From Sediminispirochaeta smaragdinae DSM 11293 (GTDB taxonomy: Bacteria > Spirochaetota > Spirochaetia > DSM-16054 > Sediminispirochaetaceae), in contig NC_014364.1 in NCBI RefSeq assembly GCF_000143985.1, positions 124,001-188,000 of the forward strand: 64,000 nucleotides of DNA, given 5' to 3'. Of this stretch, positions 16,833 to 25,150 are shown in pieces (within the stretch, counting starts at the first letter, position 1; each line of letters starts with the position of its first letter). The position numbers and the translations under genes were made by a program. The notes beneath the pieces were generated by a model. That model did not search any database. It was given only the letters and a program-made list of their open reading frames with translations, and was not told the DNA's origin.

Positions 16833-17891
16833 ATGGATCCTGTCGAATGCCTCGCCGAGGCCGGACATAATAGTGCCTATGTTCTCTGGAGCGCCTTGGA
16901 TGGCTATTTTGGCAGTGATAGTTCTTCCGATTACCAAATTGCTTGCACCGAGGCAACGCTTCCGCAGCTTGCGGGCATGCCGGGAGCTCTTGAATTCCCC
17001 GGTTCAGAATGGGCCGATGCTATCTGGTATCCGGCCGATCGAGGCCGTGGTGTTATGCTTCGTTGCGTTGATGCACTTGATGTTGCTCCTCCCAGCACCG
17101 TGATACAGGGCCGTTTGTTACGTATGCCGGGGAAGGCGTGGTATCGAGATCCTTTTGGATGCTATCCTCTCCTTCGAAATTCGCAGCTTAGTGTGGATTT
17201 TGAGGATGAGGGAAGTTGGCTTGATGCTGCGGAGATTGCCATCTATCTCTCACGATATGATTATCGACTGCCCGAAAAGGGTTTCGGTCCAAAGCGTTTT
17301 ACCGGTCTGAAATTGCTTCCGGGTGAGCAACGGATGCTTTTGATGCTGATGCTTGGTGGTGAGCACCCAGATAGAGGCCTGCGTTTTCTTTTTGACTGCG
17401 GCTTTATTGAAGAACATTGGCCTCTCTTTCTCAGTATGGCAAGGACACATCAAAGCAAGGATTTTCATCCGGAAGGTAATGTGTGGGACCATACTCTTGC
17501 CACGCTTGTGCACCGAAAGAAGGCGGATCCCGAGCTGGGGCTGGCTCTTTTACTCCATGACTGCGGAAAACCCTCTTCTCACCGGTCGGAAGGTAATCAA
17601 TTTCACCGACATGCACAGATAGGAGCCGCTGTTGCGGTTCGTTTTCTTCGTTCGCTTGAGTTCGATGAAGAAGTGATCAGGCGTATTCGTTATCTGGTCG
17701 CAAATCATATGGTTCCCTCGTTTTTGTCTGCCTCTCCGCCTCCTGCGATTGCCGAAGTACTTGACCATGAACTCTTTCCCTTGCTTCTTGAACTTTTTCG
17801 CTGTGATATTTCTTCGTCATTTCGGGGACCCGAGCCCTATTATCAGGCGTGCAAGTTGTATCGTAATTGGAAAAGAAAGCGTAGGGTTTGA
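16833..17891 (+). CDS. Degenerate CCA-adding-enzyme/poly(A)-polymerase-like protein with intact HD domain
   Basis: This 352-residue protein keeps the layout of class II tRNA nucleotidyltransferases. An N-terminal part reads GYFGSDSSSDYQIACTEATL, where active enzymes have a DxD-containing DYDIATSATP-like motif. A linker follows, then a C-terminal HD phosphohydrolase domain with HPEGNVWDHTL, LLHDCGKP, HRHAQIG and YLVANHM. The nucleotidyl-transfer carboxylates appear lost, so it is probably an HD phosphohydrolase or RNA-binding paralogue, not a CCA enzyme. The ATG overlaps a TATAAT-like sequence, so the start is not certain. Confidence 0.65.
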   Translation: MDPVECLAEAGHNSAYVLWSALDGYFGSDSSSDYQIACTEATLPQLAGMPGALEFPGSEWADAIWYPADRGRGVMLRCVDALDVAPPSTVIQGRLLRMPGKAWYRDPFGCYPLLRNSQLSVDFEDEGSWLDAAEIAIYLSRYDYRLPEKGFGPKRFTGLKLLPGEQRMLLMLMLGGEHPDRGLRFLFDCGFIEEHWPLFLSMARTHQSKDFHPEGNVWDHTLATLVHRKKADPELGLALLLHDCGKPSSHRSEGNQFHRHAQIGAAVAVRFLRSLEFDEEVIRRIRYLVANHMVPSFLSASPPPAIAEVLDHELFPLLLELFRCDISSSFRGPEPYYQACKLYRNWKRKRRV

Positions 17892-18011
17892 TTTTTAGGC
17901 TAAGAGTACTTAACGTTTGTGTTAGAATACCATGATGTTTTTGTTAGATAATTATCGTTTCTCGCTTTTGGGCGCTGTTGGGATTAAGCGTCTTTATACT
18001 AAGATTTTTCC

Positions 18012-19247
18012 ATGATTACGATTCTTTATATTGACGATGATCTGCATGACGGAGAGCTTGTTCATTCCATGCTGTTCGGTTACCGTGTAGTTCTTGCCAG
18101 AAACGGTACGGCTGGGCTTGAAGCCTATTATCGCTTTATGCCGGATATTGTCATTCTCGACATACTTTTGCCCGATATGAACGGCTTGGAATTGCTTGAT
18201 CGCTTGCCTACCGGTTGTGAACAGCATCCCGAAATTATTGCCCTTTCAGGTGTCGCCGATCCTGGTCTTGCTCAGGAGGTTCGGCGGCGGGGTGTGAAGA
18301 AATTTTTGAGAAAACCTATAGAGAGTAAAATACTCAAAGGTGCCATCAACGAGTTGCTTAGAGGCAATGGTGCGGCGGGCCATGGGCAGCTGCAGGAACA
18401 TCCTCCTGAATATGAGAACACCTTGAACGTGAAAAGCCCCGCATTTGCTTCGATTATTGGTTCTTCAAGGATAATTTCCCGGTTGAAGGATCGGGCACAT
18501 CGTTATGCCCGCTGCTCTTTTCCTGTTCTCATCCTAGGCGAGAGCGGAACCGGTAAGGAGCTTTTCGCAAAGAGTATTCATGAACTTTCCAGACGATGCA
18601 AAGATCCTTTTATCGTTCTTAATTGTGCAGCACTCCCCGACACTTTGATCGAGTCGGAACTTTTCGGTACCGAAGCAGGGGCCTTCACCGGGGCGGTCAA
18701 TCGGGCCGGAGGATTCGAGCTGGCAAACGGTGGAACCCTTTTCCTCGATGAGATCGGTGAGCTCTCGCCTTCCGGGCAGGCGAAACTCCTTCGTATCTTG
18801 GAAGAGAAGGTGGTATATAGACTTGGGTCAAGACGGGCTAGGAAAATCGATGTCCGTTTTGTTGCTGCCACGAATAAAGATCTCTTTTTGCGCGCCGAGG
18901 GAGGGATGTTTCGGAAGGATCTCTTCTATCGGATTTCCGGTCTCGAACTGCATATTCCCCCGCTTCGGGAACGGAAAGAAGATATAGAGGAACTTTCAGA
19001 CACGATTCTTCGCAAAGGGGTTGAGGGGGCTGAGTCGAATAGGCATTATCGTCTTTCAGCGGGAGCCTTGGCACAACTCAGGGCTCATCATTGGCCGGGA
19101 AATGTAAGGGAACTGGAACACGTCCTTCATCGTGCCATGCTTCATAGCGATTCGGCAGTAATCGAAGCAGCCCATTTGGAAATTTCTCGTAATGGGAGGG
19201 GCTATGCTTCTTTGCCTATGGATGAAAAGCAACTCCCTCTTTTTTGA
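18012..19247 (+). CDS. NtrC-like sigma-54 activator with receiver and AAA+ domains but no DNA-binding domain
   Basis: Residues 1-120 are a receiver with the acidic pair DDD at 7-9, the phospho-acceptor Asp of VILDILLPDMNG and the conserved Lys of FLRKPIE. Residues about 145-385 are a sigma-54-interacting AAA+ ATPase with Walker A GESGTGKE and the sigma-54 contact loop GAFTGA, ending with WPGNVRELEHVL. The protein stops about 35 residues later with no Fis-type helix-turn-helix. Helicobacter FlgR is a known activator of this shape. No sensor kinase is adjacent. Confidence 0.88.
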   Translation: MITILYIDDDLHDGELVHSMLFGYRVVLARNGTAGLEAYYRFMPDIVILDILLPDMNGLELLDRLPTGCEQHPEIIALSGVADPGLAQEVRRRGVKKFLRKPIESKILKGAINELLRGNGAAGHGQLQEHPPEYENTLNVKSPAFASIIGSSRIISRLKDRAHRYARCSFPVLILGESGTGKELFAKSIHELSRRCKDPFIVLNCAALPDTLIESELFGTEAGAFTGAVNRAGGFELANGGTLFLDEIGELSPSGQAKLLRILEEKVVYRLGSRRARKIDVRFVAATNKDLFLRAEGGMFRKDLFYRISGLELHIPPLRERKEDIEELSDTILRKGVEGAESNRHYRLSAGALAQLRAHHWPGNVRELEHVLHRAMLHSDSAVIEAAHLEISRNGRGYASLPMDEKQLPLF

Positions 19248-19260
19248 CACAAATTCATCG

Positions 19261-19740
19261 CTATCGAATAATTCGTACTGCATTTCCCAATAAGACAGGA
19301 TAACGATTGCCTTGTGCGTCTTCGGAATATCCAATATACGTACCGAAAACGAGAACCTTTGTATTTAATGGAATTTCAGTCGGACTTGTTTCTCGCGTTC
19401 TTCCTGCCGGGATCATATCAGCAAAACGATCACCTTCAAGCTGAACATAGCAACGGTACACTTCAACCGATTCCAATCCCTCCCATTCTCCTACGGTTAA
19501 CTCTAAAAGGCCGATAAAGCCTTCTTCCGCAGGCTGGAGGATTTCTCGTGCCGATACCGTCCCATCGATGGCTAATGTTTGATTCTGATTAATCTCCGGT
19601 GGCTGTGAACTATTTACCGAAAGATAGAGCGTTTTCAGATCAATTTCGGGAGCTATCGTTTGGGCGTTGGAAAAAGAAATCGCAAAACAGAAAAGGAGAA
19701 GAAAAAAGGAAAAAAAATGGTGAAAGCTTCGTCTCATCAT
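19261..19740 (-). CDS. Secreted protein of unknown function
   Basis: A protein of about 159 residues from the Met chosen here. A longer frame goes back to 19803, but the signal peptide (MRRSFHHFFSFFLLLFCFA, cleaved near SNA-QT) starts at the internal Met pair. The mature part is acidic and strand-rich (LAIDGTVSAREIL, LNTKVLVFGTYIGY), possibly an OB-like or SH3-like periplasmic domain; no family was recognised. It converges with the sigma-54 activator gene, 13 bases apart. No good ribosome-binding site is visible for either start. Confidence 0.55.
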   Translation of the reverse strand: MMRRSFHHFFSFFLLLFCFAISFSNAQTIAPEIDLKTLYLSVNSSQPPEINQNQTLAIDGTVSAREILQPAEEGFIGLLELTVGEWEGLESVEVYRCYVQLEGDRFADMIPAGRTRETSPTEIPLNTKVLVFGTYIGYSEDAQGNRYPVLLGNAVRIIR

Positions 19741-19871
19741 GATATTGTAGAACGTGGAAACGTGCCGGTCAAGGACTGCCCACTGTTTTGCTGATTGCTT
19801 CATAGGTTATTTGACAAACTATCAGTAACTTCATACTATAACGAGAAGAGAACGAAGATAGAGGGTTGCTC

Positions 19872-20423
19872 ATGAATAATAACGATATTGTACCCGGATT
19901 CGATGATGAAAAAGACGATAGTCTTAAAATACGGCTGCAGAAGGTGGATGATGTTGAAGGGTGCCTGGTTCTCTATCTGACCGGCTATATTGATACCTAC
20001 AATTCCAACTTCTTTCAGAAACGGGTAACGAAAGCAGTTGAGCACAATTTTACCAGGCTGATTTTCAACTGTGGCGGACTTAACTATGTTTCCAGTACCG
20101 GTATTGGATCTTTCACTGCTTTCCTTAAGGCGGTAAAGCCTCGAGGGGGGGATTTGGTTCTGCTGGAGATCCAGCCGAAGGTCTATGAGGTATTTCAGCT
20201 GCTTGGGTTCAGCCAGTTTTTCAATATTAAAGATAATCTAAATGAAGCCGTCGAATTCTTTTCTTCGGAAGGGAAGAGTGGTGCGACGGATGTCTTCCCC
20301 AAGATTTTCCAATGTCCTATTTGCAGTAAAAAGCTCAAGGCGACAAAATCCGGAAGATTCCGCTGTAGCGAATGTAAGACGATTCTTGCCATCGATAACG
20401 CGGGGCAAGTCTTTCTGGGATAG
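19872..20423 (+). CDS. STAS-domain anti-sigma-factor antagonist-like protein with C-terminal zinc ribbon
   Basis: A protein of about 183 residues. Residues about 20-125 form a STAS domain (GCLVLYLTGYIDTYNSNFF, then LNYVSSTGIGSFTAFL, whose Ser is the usual phosphorylation site). After a linker comes a four-cysteine ribbon, CPICSKK and CSECKTI. ATG at 19872 has GAGGG six bases upstream, so it is chosen over TTG at 19866. STAS proteins of SpoIIAA type relay kinase/phosphatase signals to an anti-sigma factor; no such partner is adjacent. The fused ribbon is unusual. It starts a tight unit with the YbjN-like and pspA genes. Confidence 0.82.
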   Translation: MNNNDIVPGFDDEKDDSLKIRLQKVDDVEGCLVLYLTGYIDTYNSNFFQKRVTKAVEHNFTRLIFNCGGLNYVSSTGIGSFTAFLKAVKPRGGDLVLLEIQPKVYEVFQLLGFSQFFNIKDNLNEAVEFFSSEGKSGATDVFPKIFQCPICSKKLKATKSGRFRCSECKTILAIDNAGQVFLG

Positions 20424-20428
20424 ATGTG

Positions 20429-20800
20429 ATGAACGCAGTGGAGCGTTACCTTCTAAATCTTGATCTGAATTATGAAGAGGTTGCTGCAAAAACCTATATT
20501 ATTCATGAGCCCGAAAAGGGACTTGAGAATGTTGCGGTTATGCTTGATGAACCCTTGGTGATTGTGCAGGTTAAGGTGATGGATGTTCCGTCTTCCGGCC
20601 GGGAACGATTTTTCAGGACATTATTAAACCTCAACGCAACCGATTTGATCCATGGCGCCTACGGTGTCAACGGGGACGAGGTTATTCTGATAGACACCCT
20701 TCGTTCGGCTACCATGGATCTCGAAGAATTTCAGGCCTGTCTTGATGCGATCGGTCTGGCTCTTTCGCAGCATTACCGAATTCTGTCGGATTTCCGATAA
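20429..20800 (+). CDS. YbjN/type III chaperone-like domain protein
   Basis: A 123-residue acidic cytoplasmic protein. The pattern RYLLNLDLNYEEVAAKTYII, then LVIVQVKVMDVP, FFRTLLNLNATDLIHGAYG and LRSATMDLEEFQACLDAIG fits the alpha/beta YbjN fold related to secretion chaperones. These domains bind partner proteins. Five bases separate it from the STAS gene, and 21 from pspA, which suggests that all three act together. The function is an inference from fold pattern and context. Confidence 0.62.
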   Translation: MNAVERYLLNLDLNYEEVAAKTYIIHEPEKGLENVAVMLDEPLVIVQVKVMDVPSSGRERFFRTLLNLNATDLIHGAYGVNGDEVILIDTLRSATMDLEEFQACLDAIGLALSQHYRILSDFR

Positions 20801-20821
20801 TATTCAGAAGGAGAATCGTAG

Positions 20822-21508
20822 ATGGGGTTCTTCCAACGATTCAGACGAATGATTAAATCTAATCTGAACGAAATGATCAGCAAGGCCGAAGATCCGGAAA
20901 AAATGCTTGATCAGGTTATCGTCGATATGAATCGGCAGATGATCGAGTCGAAAAAAAGTGTTGCCGGTGCCATTGCCGATGAAAAGAAGCTTGAGCGCCA
21001 ATTGAATCAAACCATTGCTGCCGCTAGGGAATGGGAAGAAAAAGCAAAGCTTGCGGTACGGGCAGGGAAAGACGATCTCGCTAAGGAAGCTCTTTTACGG
21101 AAGCAGGAGTATATGGGAGAGGCCGCCCAGTATCGGGAGCAACTTGAGGGACAGCATGACTCGGTGGAGAAGCTGAAGCAGAGCCTTCGCCAGCTTCAAC
21201 AAAAAATCGACGAAGCCCAGAGAAAAAGAAATCTTCTGATTGCCAGGGCAAAGCGAGCCAAGGCTCAGCAAAAAATGCAGGAGACTATCAAGGGCATTAA
21301 TCAGAACAGTGCCTTTGAAGCGTTTGATCGACTCAGCGAAAAGGTCGACCGTATGGAGGCCGAGAACGAAGCGTATGAAGAATTGGATGCCCCGGTCAAG
21401 GATGATTTGGAGCGTCAGTTTGAAGCCTTGGAAGACGGTAGCGGCACGAGCGCCGACCTGTTGCTGGAGGATCTTAAGCAGCGGATGAAGCATGAAGAAC
21501 CATCGTAA
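20822..21508 (+). CDS. pspA: PspA/IM30 (ESCRT-III-like) membrane-stress protein
   Basis: A 228-residue protein, nearly all long amphipathic coiled coil. The N-terminal helix FFQRFRRMIKSNLNEMISKA and the following EDPEKMLDQVIVDMNRQM are diagnostic of PspA/IM30. These proteins assemble on the inner face of the stressed inner membrane. AAGGAG precedes the ATG. No PspF-type regulator is next to it. Instead it follows STAS and YbjN-like genes and overlaps by 17 bases a pseudo-receiver regulator. Confidence 0.92.
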   Translation: MGFFQRFRRMIKSNLNEMISKAEDPEKMLDQVIVDMNRQMIESKKSVAGAIADEKKLERQLNQTIAAAREWEEKAKLAVRAGKDDLAKEALLRKQEYMGEAAQYREQLEGQHDSVEKLKQSLRQLQQKIDEAQRKRNLLIARAKRAKAQQKMQETIKGINQNSAFEAFDRLSEKVDRMEAENEAYEELDAPVKDDLERQFEALEDGSGTSADLLLEDLKQRMKHEEPS

Positions 21509-22151
21509 TAATAACTCTTTTCGTTTTGTCGCAGCGGGAATTGATAGTGGAATTCGTATGCGCCTAAAGGAGGCGACCATTATTGATTCCCGTTTCCGTT
21601 TGAAAGAAATCGATCATTTTACTATTCCTCTCGAATACGATGGTCCCGTTATTCTTTTTTCTACCTTTGGAGTTCTCAGCAGTCCTATGTTGAATGAAAT
21701 TATGGAAAGGGGATTTCCATTGATTGTTTCGGGGCCTGCTTCTTCGCTGCTGCGGGCTTTTGAGTTGGGCGTTGCCGATTACCTGAGAGAGCCTTGGTCG
21801 GTAGAAGAGCTTTTGGCTCGCTGTGGTCGGATTGCCTCTCGTTTCCCCATTCCCGTCTCCGACGGTCTTTTGACCATTACGAGCGAGGGTATAACCGGTC
21901 CCGGCGGTAGTGTCGATCTCAGTGCAGCGGAAGGGAAGTTGCTTCGGCTGCTGTGTAGCGTACCGGGACGATTGGTTGGTAGGATGGAACTTGCATTAAG
22001 AGTAGGGCTTGAGAATAGGTCGAGAGCCTTGGATGTTCACATTTGTCATCTGCGGAAAAAGCTTGTTCAGGCCGTTCCTGCTTGGGCAAATGCGCATCGG
22101 GGCCCGATTATTTGTGAGCGGGCAAAGGGTTACCGGTTTATCCCCTCGTGA
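21492..22151 (+). CDS. OmpR-like winged-helix regulator with degenerate receiver domain
   Basis: A 219-residue protein. The C-terminal 90 residues are an OmpR/PhoB-type winged helix (VDLSAAEGKLLRLLCSVPGR, then RALDVHICHLRKKL and GYRFIPS). The N-terminal part resembles a receiver in length and end (LGVADYLREPWSVEELLARC), but the acidic pair and the phospho-acceptor Asp are absent (PVILFSTFGVLSSP). It probably acts without phosphorylation. It overlaps pspA by 17 bases, so it is a likely regulator of this unit. Confidence 0.75.
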   Translation: MKNHRNNNSFRFVAAGIDSGIRMRLKEATIIDSRFRLKEIDHFTIPLEYDGPVILFSTFGVLSSPMLNEIMERGFPLIVSGPASSLLRAFELGVADYLREPWSVEELLARCGRIASRFPIPVSDGLLTITSEGITGPGGSVDLSAAEGKLLRLLCSVPGRLVGRMELALRVGLENRSRALDVHICHLRKKLVQAVPAWANAHRGPIICERAKGYRFIPS

Positions 22152-22452
22152 CTGGGATAACCTGTGGATAATTTGTATAAGAATGTGGATGAGCGTATCA
22201 TATGATCAATTTTTCTAGTAAAGCCGAGTATAGAAATATTAATAAAGGAGTAAGGAATTGGGGAATGTCCTTGTAATTTTTTTAATGATAAAGAATTACA
22301 TGCCTATTATGGAATTTCTTGCTATATAGAAAATTTAATTTTAAACAGTAGATGTAGATATTGTTAGCTATAAACCAATGGAGTTTTTTGTGGATGCTTG
22401 TGGATAACCTGTTATTAATGTTGCTCGTCGCACGCTTGCGTGGTAGAGTTTG
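22152..22452. other. AT-rich gap with DnaA-box-like sites
   Basis: This 300-base gap has no gene. It carries two perfect DnaA-box nonamers (TGTGGATAA at 22163-22171 and 22399-22407) and two with one or two changes (22184-22192 and 22389-22397), all in the same orientation, around an AT-rich core. No DnaA or DnaN gene is adjacent. It could be a DnaA-titration or regulatory site or chance in an AT-rich stretch. Confidence 0.4.
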
Positions 22453-23415
22453 ATGGTGAAGAAGATAATTCTTACGCCCTTTGTCCATTTGCTTTGGTTC
22501 CTCGTAGTGTTTATAGTGGTTTTTTTCTTTATTGTTACATATGGAACCGTAGTTTCTTCGCTTCCGGGAACCCCCAATCCATCCTTGTTTCCCATTGCTG
22601 CAGATGCACTCTGGGATGCTTTTCTTATTGCAATGCCACTTTCGCTTTTTCTGGTGATTTTTTTTATTCGCAGGCGCCGTAGTTTTCGTTTCCTTTCGGG
22701 AATCATAACGCTTGTTACCGCAACCTTGTTGTATGCAGCATGTTTTATTGCTCTGCAAACACTTATCGCTCCCTCTCAGATAAGAAATGACCGGGGACCT
22801 CGTCAACTCTTCGTCGAAGGAATGTTTCATCGATTCGGCGACGTATCGCTCTATCCCTTTACAGTGAAGGATGATGGTAGCCCCGGTGAAAGTCTTTTGA
22901 TACGCCCCGGAGAAAACCCTTGTTTTTCTCTACAAAGCGGTTTTTCGTTACAGCGCAGTGGAGCAGGGGTTTCTCTGGTCGCTTCCGACGGATATCGGTT
23001 GTCGTCACCCATGGTTAATCCCGTGGTTGAGCCCTATATTGAGCCGCCTGCGATCGTCTTGCGGTTATCATATGACTTAGAAACCAGCCGTGACGTATTA
23101 TTGCGCGCCCGAGAGGATGGGCTCATGTTCTTTCTTCTTATGATCGGGGTTCAGTGTTGGTTTTGTATTCAGAGCTGGGTCATTGTGCGGGCGGGTAGAT
23201 GGCCGCTCATGAATGCCGTACTTGGCATTGGACTTTTTTGGCTCTTTCTACGTGCTCATTGGTTTTTTGTATCTGATCTCTGGTTGCGTTTTCTTGATTG
23301 GCTTCCCTCTTCTCTGCCCTATACGGCCATTACGGCAGGAGCCTTTTTCTTCCTTGCCTTACCCCTCTTTTTCTGGAATATTTTCAGCAGCGGGGAGGCA
23401 GCGGGTCATGAGTAA
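22453..23415 (+). CDS. Membrane protein of unknown function with extracytoplasmic domain
   Basis: A protein of about 320 residues. Two hydrophobic segments occur near residues 8-30 and 50-70, another near 75-95. A soluble strand-rich region of about 110 residues follows, and three hydrophobic segments near the C-terminus. ATG at 22453 is preferred over TTG at 22450. I recognise no family. It overlaps the next membrane-protein gene by 8 bases, so the two products probably form one complex. Confidence 0.7.
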   Translation: MVKKIILTPFVHLLWFLVVFIVVFFFIVTYGTVVSSLPGTPNPSLFPIAADALWDAFLIAMPLSLFLVIFFIRRRRSFRFLSGIITLVTATLLYAACFIALQTLIAPSQIRNDRGPRQLFVEGMFHRFGDVSLYPFTVKDDGSPGESLLIRPGENPCFSLQSGFSLQRSGAGVSLVASDGYRLSSPMVNPVVEPYIEPPAIVLRLSYDLETSRDVLLRAREDGLMFFLLMIGVQCWFCIQSWVIVRAGRWPLMNAVLGIGLFWLFLRAHWFFVSDLWLRFLDWLPSSLPYTAITAGAFFFLALPLFFWNIFSSGEAAGHE

Positions 23416-25150
23416 ATCGGCAACGGGAAGGTGGCTTTTTGTACTTGTGCTGTTTTGGCTTATCGCTTTTGGAGTTGCTTTCGGGTACGCATTTTTTACC
23501 TTTCCTGCCGATCACATTCTGCCGCTTTTCCGGCTGCCATGGAGTTTTTATACCGGCTTTGATCTCTGGATTGATTTCTTACCCGCCGTTACCTCGGCCT
23601 CCATGCTGCTCTCGTTCTCTTTTTTCTTTCCCACAATAGCTTCTTCGAATTCCGGAAAGATAAGCTTTTTCGGACGTATCTTTCCAGGAGTAATGGCCTG
23701 GGGGATTGTTTTTACCCTGCTATATGTGATCGGGGCCGAGCTGATCCTTCCTTCCTTAACAGAACGGAGGGAAGATATTGCGTATCAGAGTGAGAGGGCC
23801 GGAGAATGGGCACGGCAGGGGGCTGCTGCGGAGGCTCTTGCCGATTTTTCCGAAGCATATGACGCTTATAAAAGAGCTCTCGCCATCGACCTTGATAATC
23901 CTCTTCTTGTCGAAGATCTGGAACGGGTTGAGGGGCAGATCCCCCTTGCCGAACAAGGCTCTCCTCCCTCTTTTATAGAAAGTAAAACCGGCCCGACGAG
24001 GCAGGAGCTTGAGATGCAGGCCTCCGATGCGCTTGTGCTTGCGAAAAAGGCCTATGAGGACGAGGATTATTTTACCGCCCATTATTGGGCACTTCTTGCC
24101 GCGAGATGGGATCCCGAGCAAAAACCTACGGCAATGGGGATAGCAGGACGTTCCTGGGAGGCTATTGGGAAACTTTCTCCCGGCCAACGGGATGAAGAAC
24201 GGTTCGGTCGATTTGCCAAGAAAATTGCAGGATACCAGGCTCTCGAACAGGGTGATGTGATTGAAGCATATCAGACATTTCTTGAACTTGCTGGAGATTC
24301 TGAAGCAAAATCCGATCCCGATATTGTCGAATTTCTGGAGCGTAGTCGGGAGGCTGTCGCTGATGTTTCCTATTCGGCGGAATTGGCGATTCAGGCCGAA
24401 GCGATGCCTGGTGTTCCCGATCTTCTGTTCCGCGATTCTTCAAACGGTCCCTTTATTGCTGCGGGAAAGATGGTATCCATCGAGGGGAAATCCTTTCTGC
24501 TCCATTTGGAGCTACTGGCATTGGATGATGACGGAAAACAGTTAGTGCATATCACGGCCCCTGCCGCGCAGTTTCATGGAAAAACCCTTTTGCTCAGAGG
24601 CATTGATCCGAACAGTGGTAGGATTGTAGATATTCCAGAAGAACTCTTTGCGCAGAGGCGGCTCTACCGTGGTAATGGCTGGATGCTGGACCTTGATCGT
24701 GGCCTTCTGGCACTATCTTCCGATCAGCGTGAAATAGCCGATTTCGGGTCTCAAAGTCACGACTTGGGTGTGAGCAATGCCGCCGCGCTGTTTCGCTCCT
24801 CGATCCGTGAGAGCCGTCACGGATACTTTCGATTTCCCGGGCAGCTTGAGCTTCTCTTCCGCGGGTCTATGCCCTTTTTGTTCCTGAATATAATGATCTT
24901 TTCCGTAGGATTGGGCCATTTCTTCCGGTTTCGGGGGGAACGTATCCCTATTTTCGGCTTTCTTTTTGTTCCCTTCGTGCCTTTCCTGATGAAATGGGCC
25001 ATTGATCTGTTCTCATATGCCATGAGGCTTGTAACGGCATTATTGCTATTTTCCGTTTCTTTTTCTCTTGCCTTTGCCGCAATGCTGGTTTTTCACGGGA
25101 TAATGCTCTTCGTGGTTTTGCTTTTTTCTGCTGGTCAACGTGATGCCTGA
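23408..25150 (+). CDS. Large membrane protein with central TPR-like domain
   Basis: A protein of about 580 residues. An open frame extends to 23213, but ATG at 23408 fits the 8-base overlap and begins a sensible membrane segment (GRWLFVLVLFWLIAFGVAFG). Three or four N-terminal hydrophobic helices are followed by an acidic helical region with TPR-like pairs (EALADFSEAYDAYKRALAID; YEDEDYFTAHYWALLAARWD). A beta-rich stretch and three C-terminal membrane segments come next. TPR domains bind proteins. It lies between a membrane protein and a membrane J-domain protein. No family is assigned. Confidence 0.7.
   Translation: MSKSATGRWLFVLVLFWLIAFGVAFGYAFFTFPADHILPLFRLPWSFYTGFDLWIDFLPAVTSASMLLSFSFFFPTIASSNSGKISFFGRIFPGVMAWGIVFTLLYVIGAELILPSLTERREDIAYQSERAGEWARQGAAAEALADFSEAYDAYKRALAIDLDNPLLVEDLERVEGQIPLAEQGSPPSFIESKTGPTRQELEMQASDALVLAKKAYEDEDYFTAHYWALLAARWDPEQKPTAMGIAGRSWEAIGKLSPGQRDEERFGRFAKKIAGYQALEQGDVIEAYQTFLELAGDSEAKSDPDIVEFLERSREAVADVSYSAELAIQAEAMPGVPDLLFRDSSNGPFIAAGKMVSIEGKSFLLHLELLALDDDGKQLVHITAPAAQFHGKTLLLRGIDPNSGRIVDIPEELFAQRRLYRGNGWMLDLDRGLLALSSDQREIADFGSQSHDLGVSNAAALFRSSIRESRHGYFRFPGQLELLFRGSMPFLFLNIMIFSVGLGHFFRFRGERIPIFGFLFVPFVPFLMKWAIDLFSYAMRLVTALLLFSVSFSLAFAAMLVFHGIMLFVVLLFSAGQRDA

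Noticed and set aside
23213-23407. Upstream part of the TPR-like membrane protein frame
   Set aside because: It lies wholly within the previous gene in another frame; ATG 23408 gives a normal 8-base overlap.
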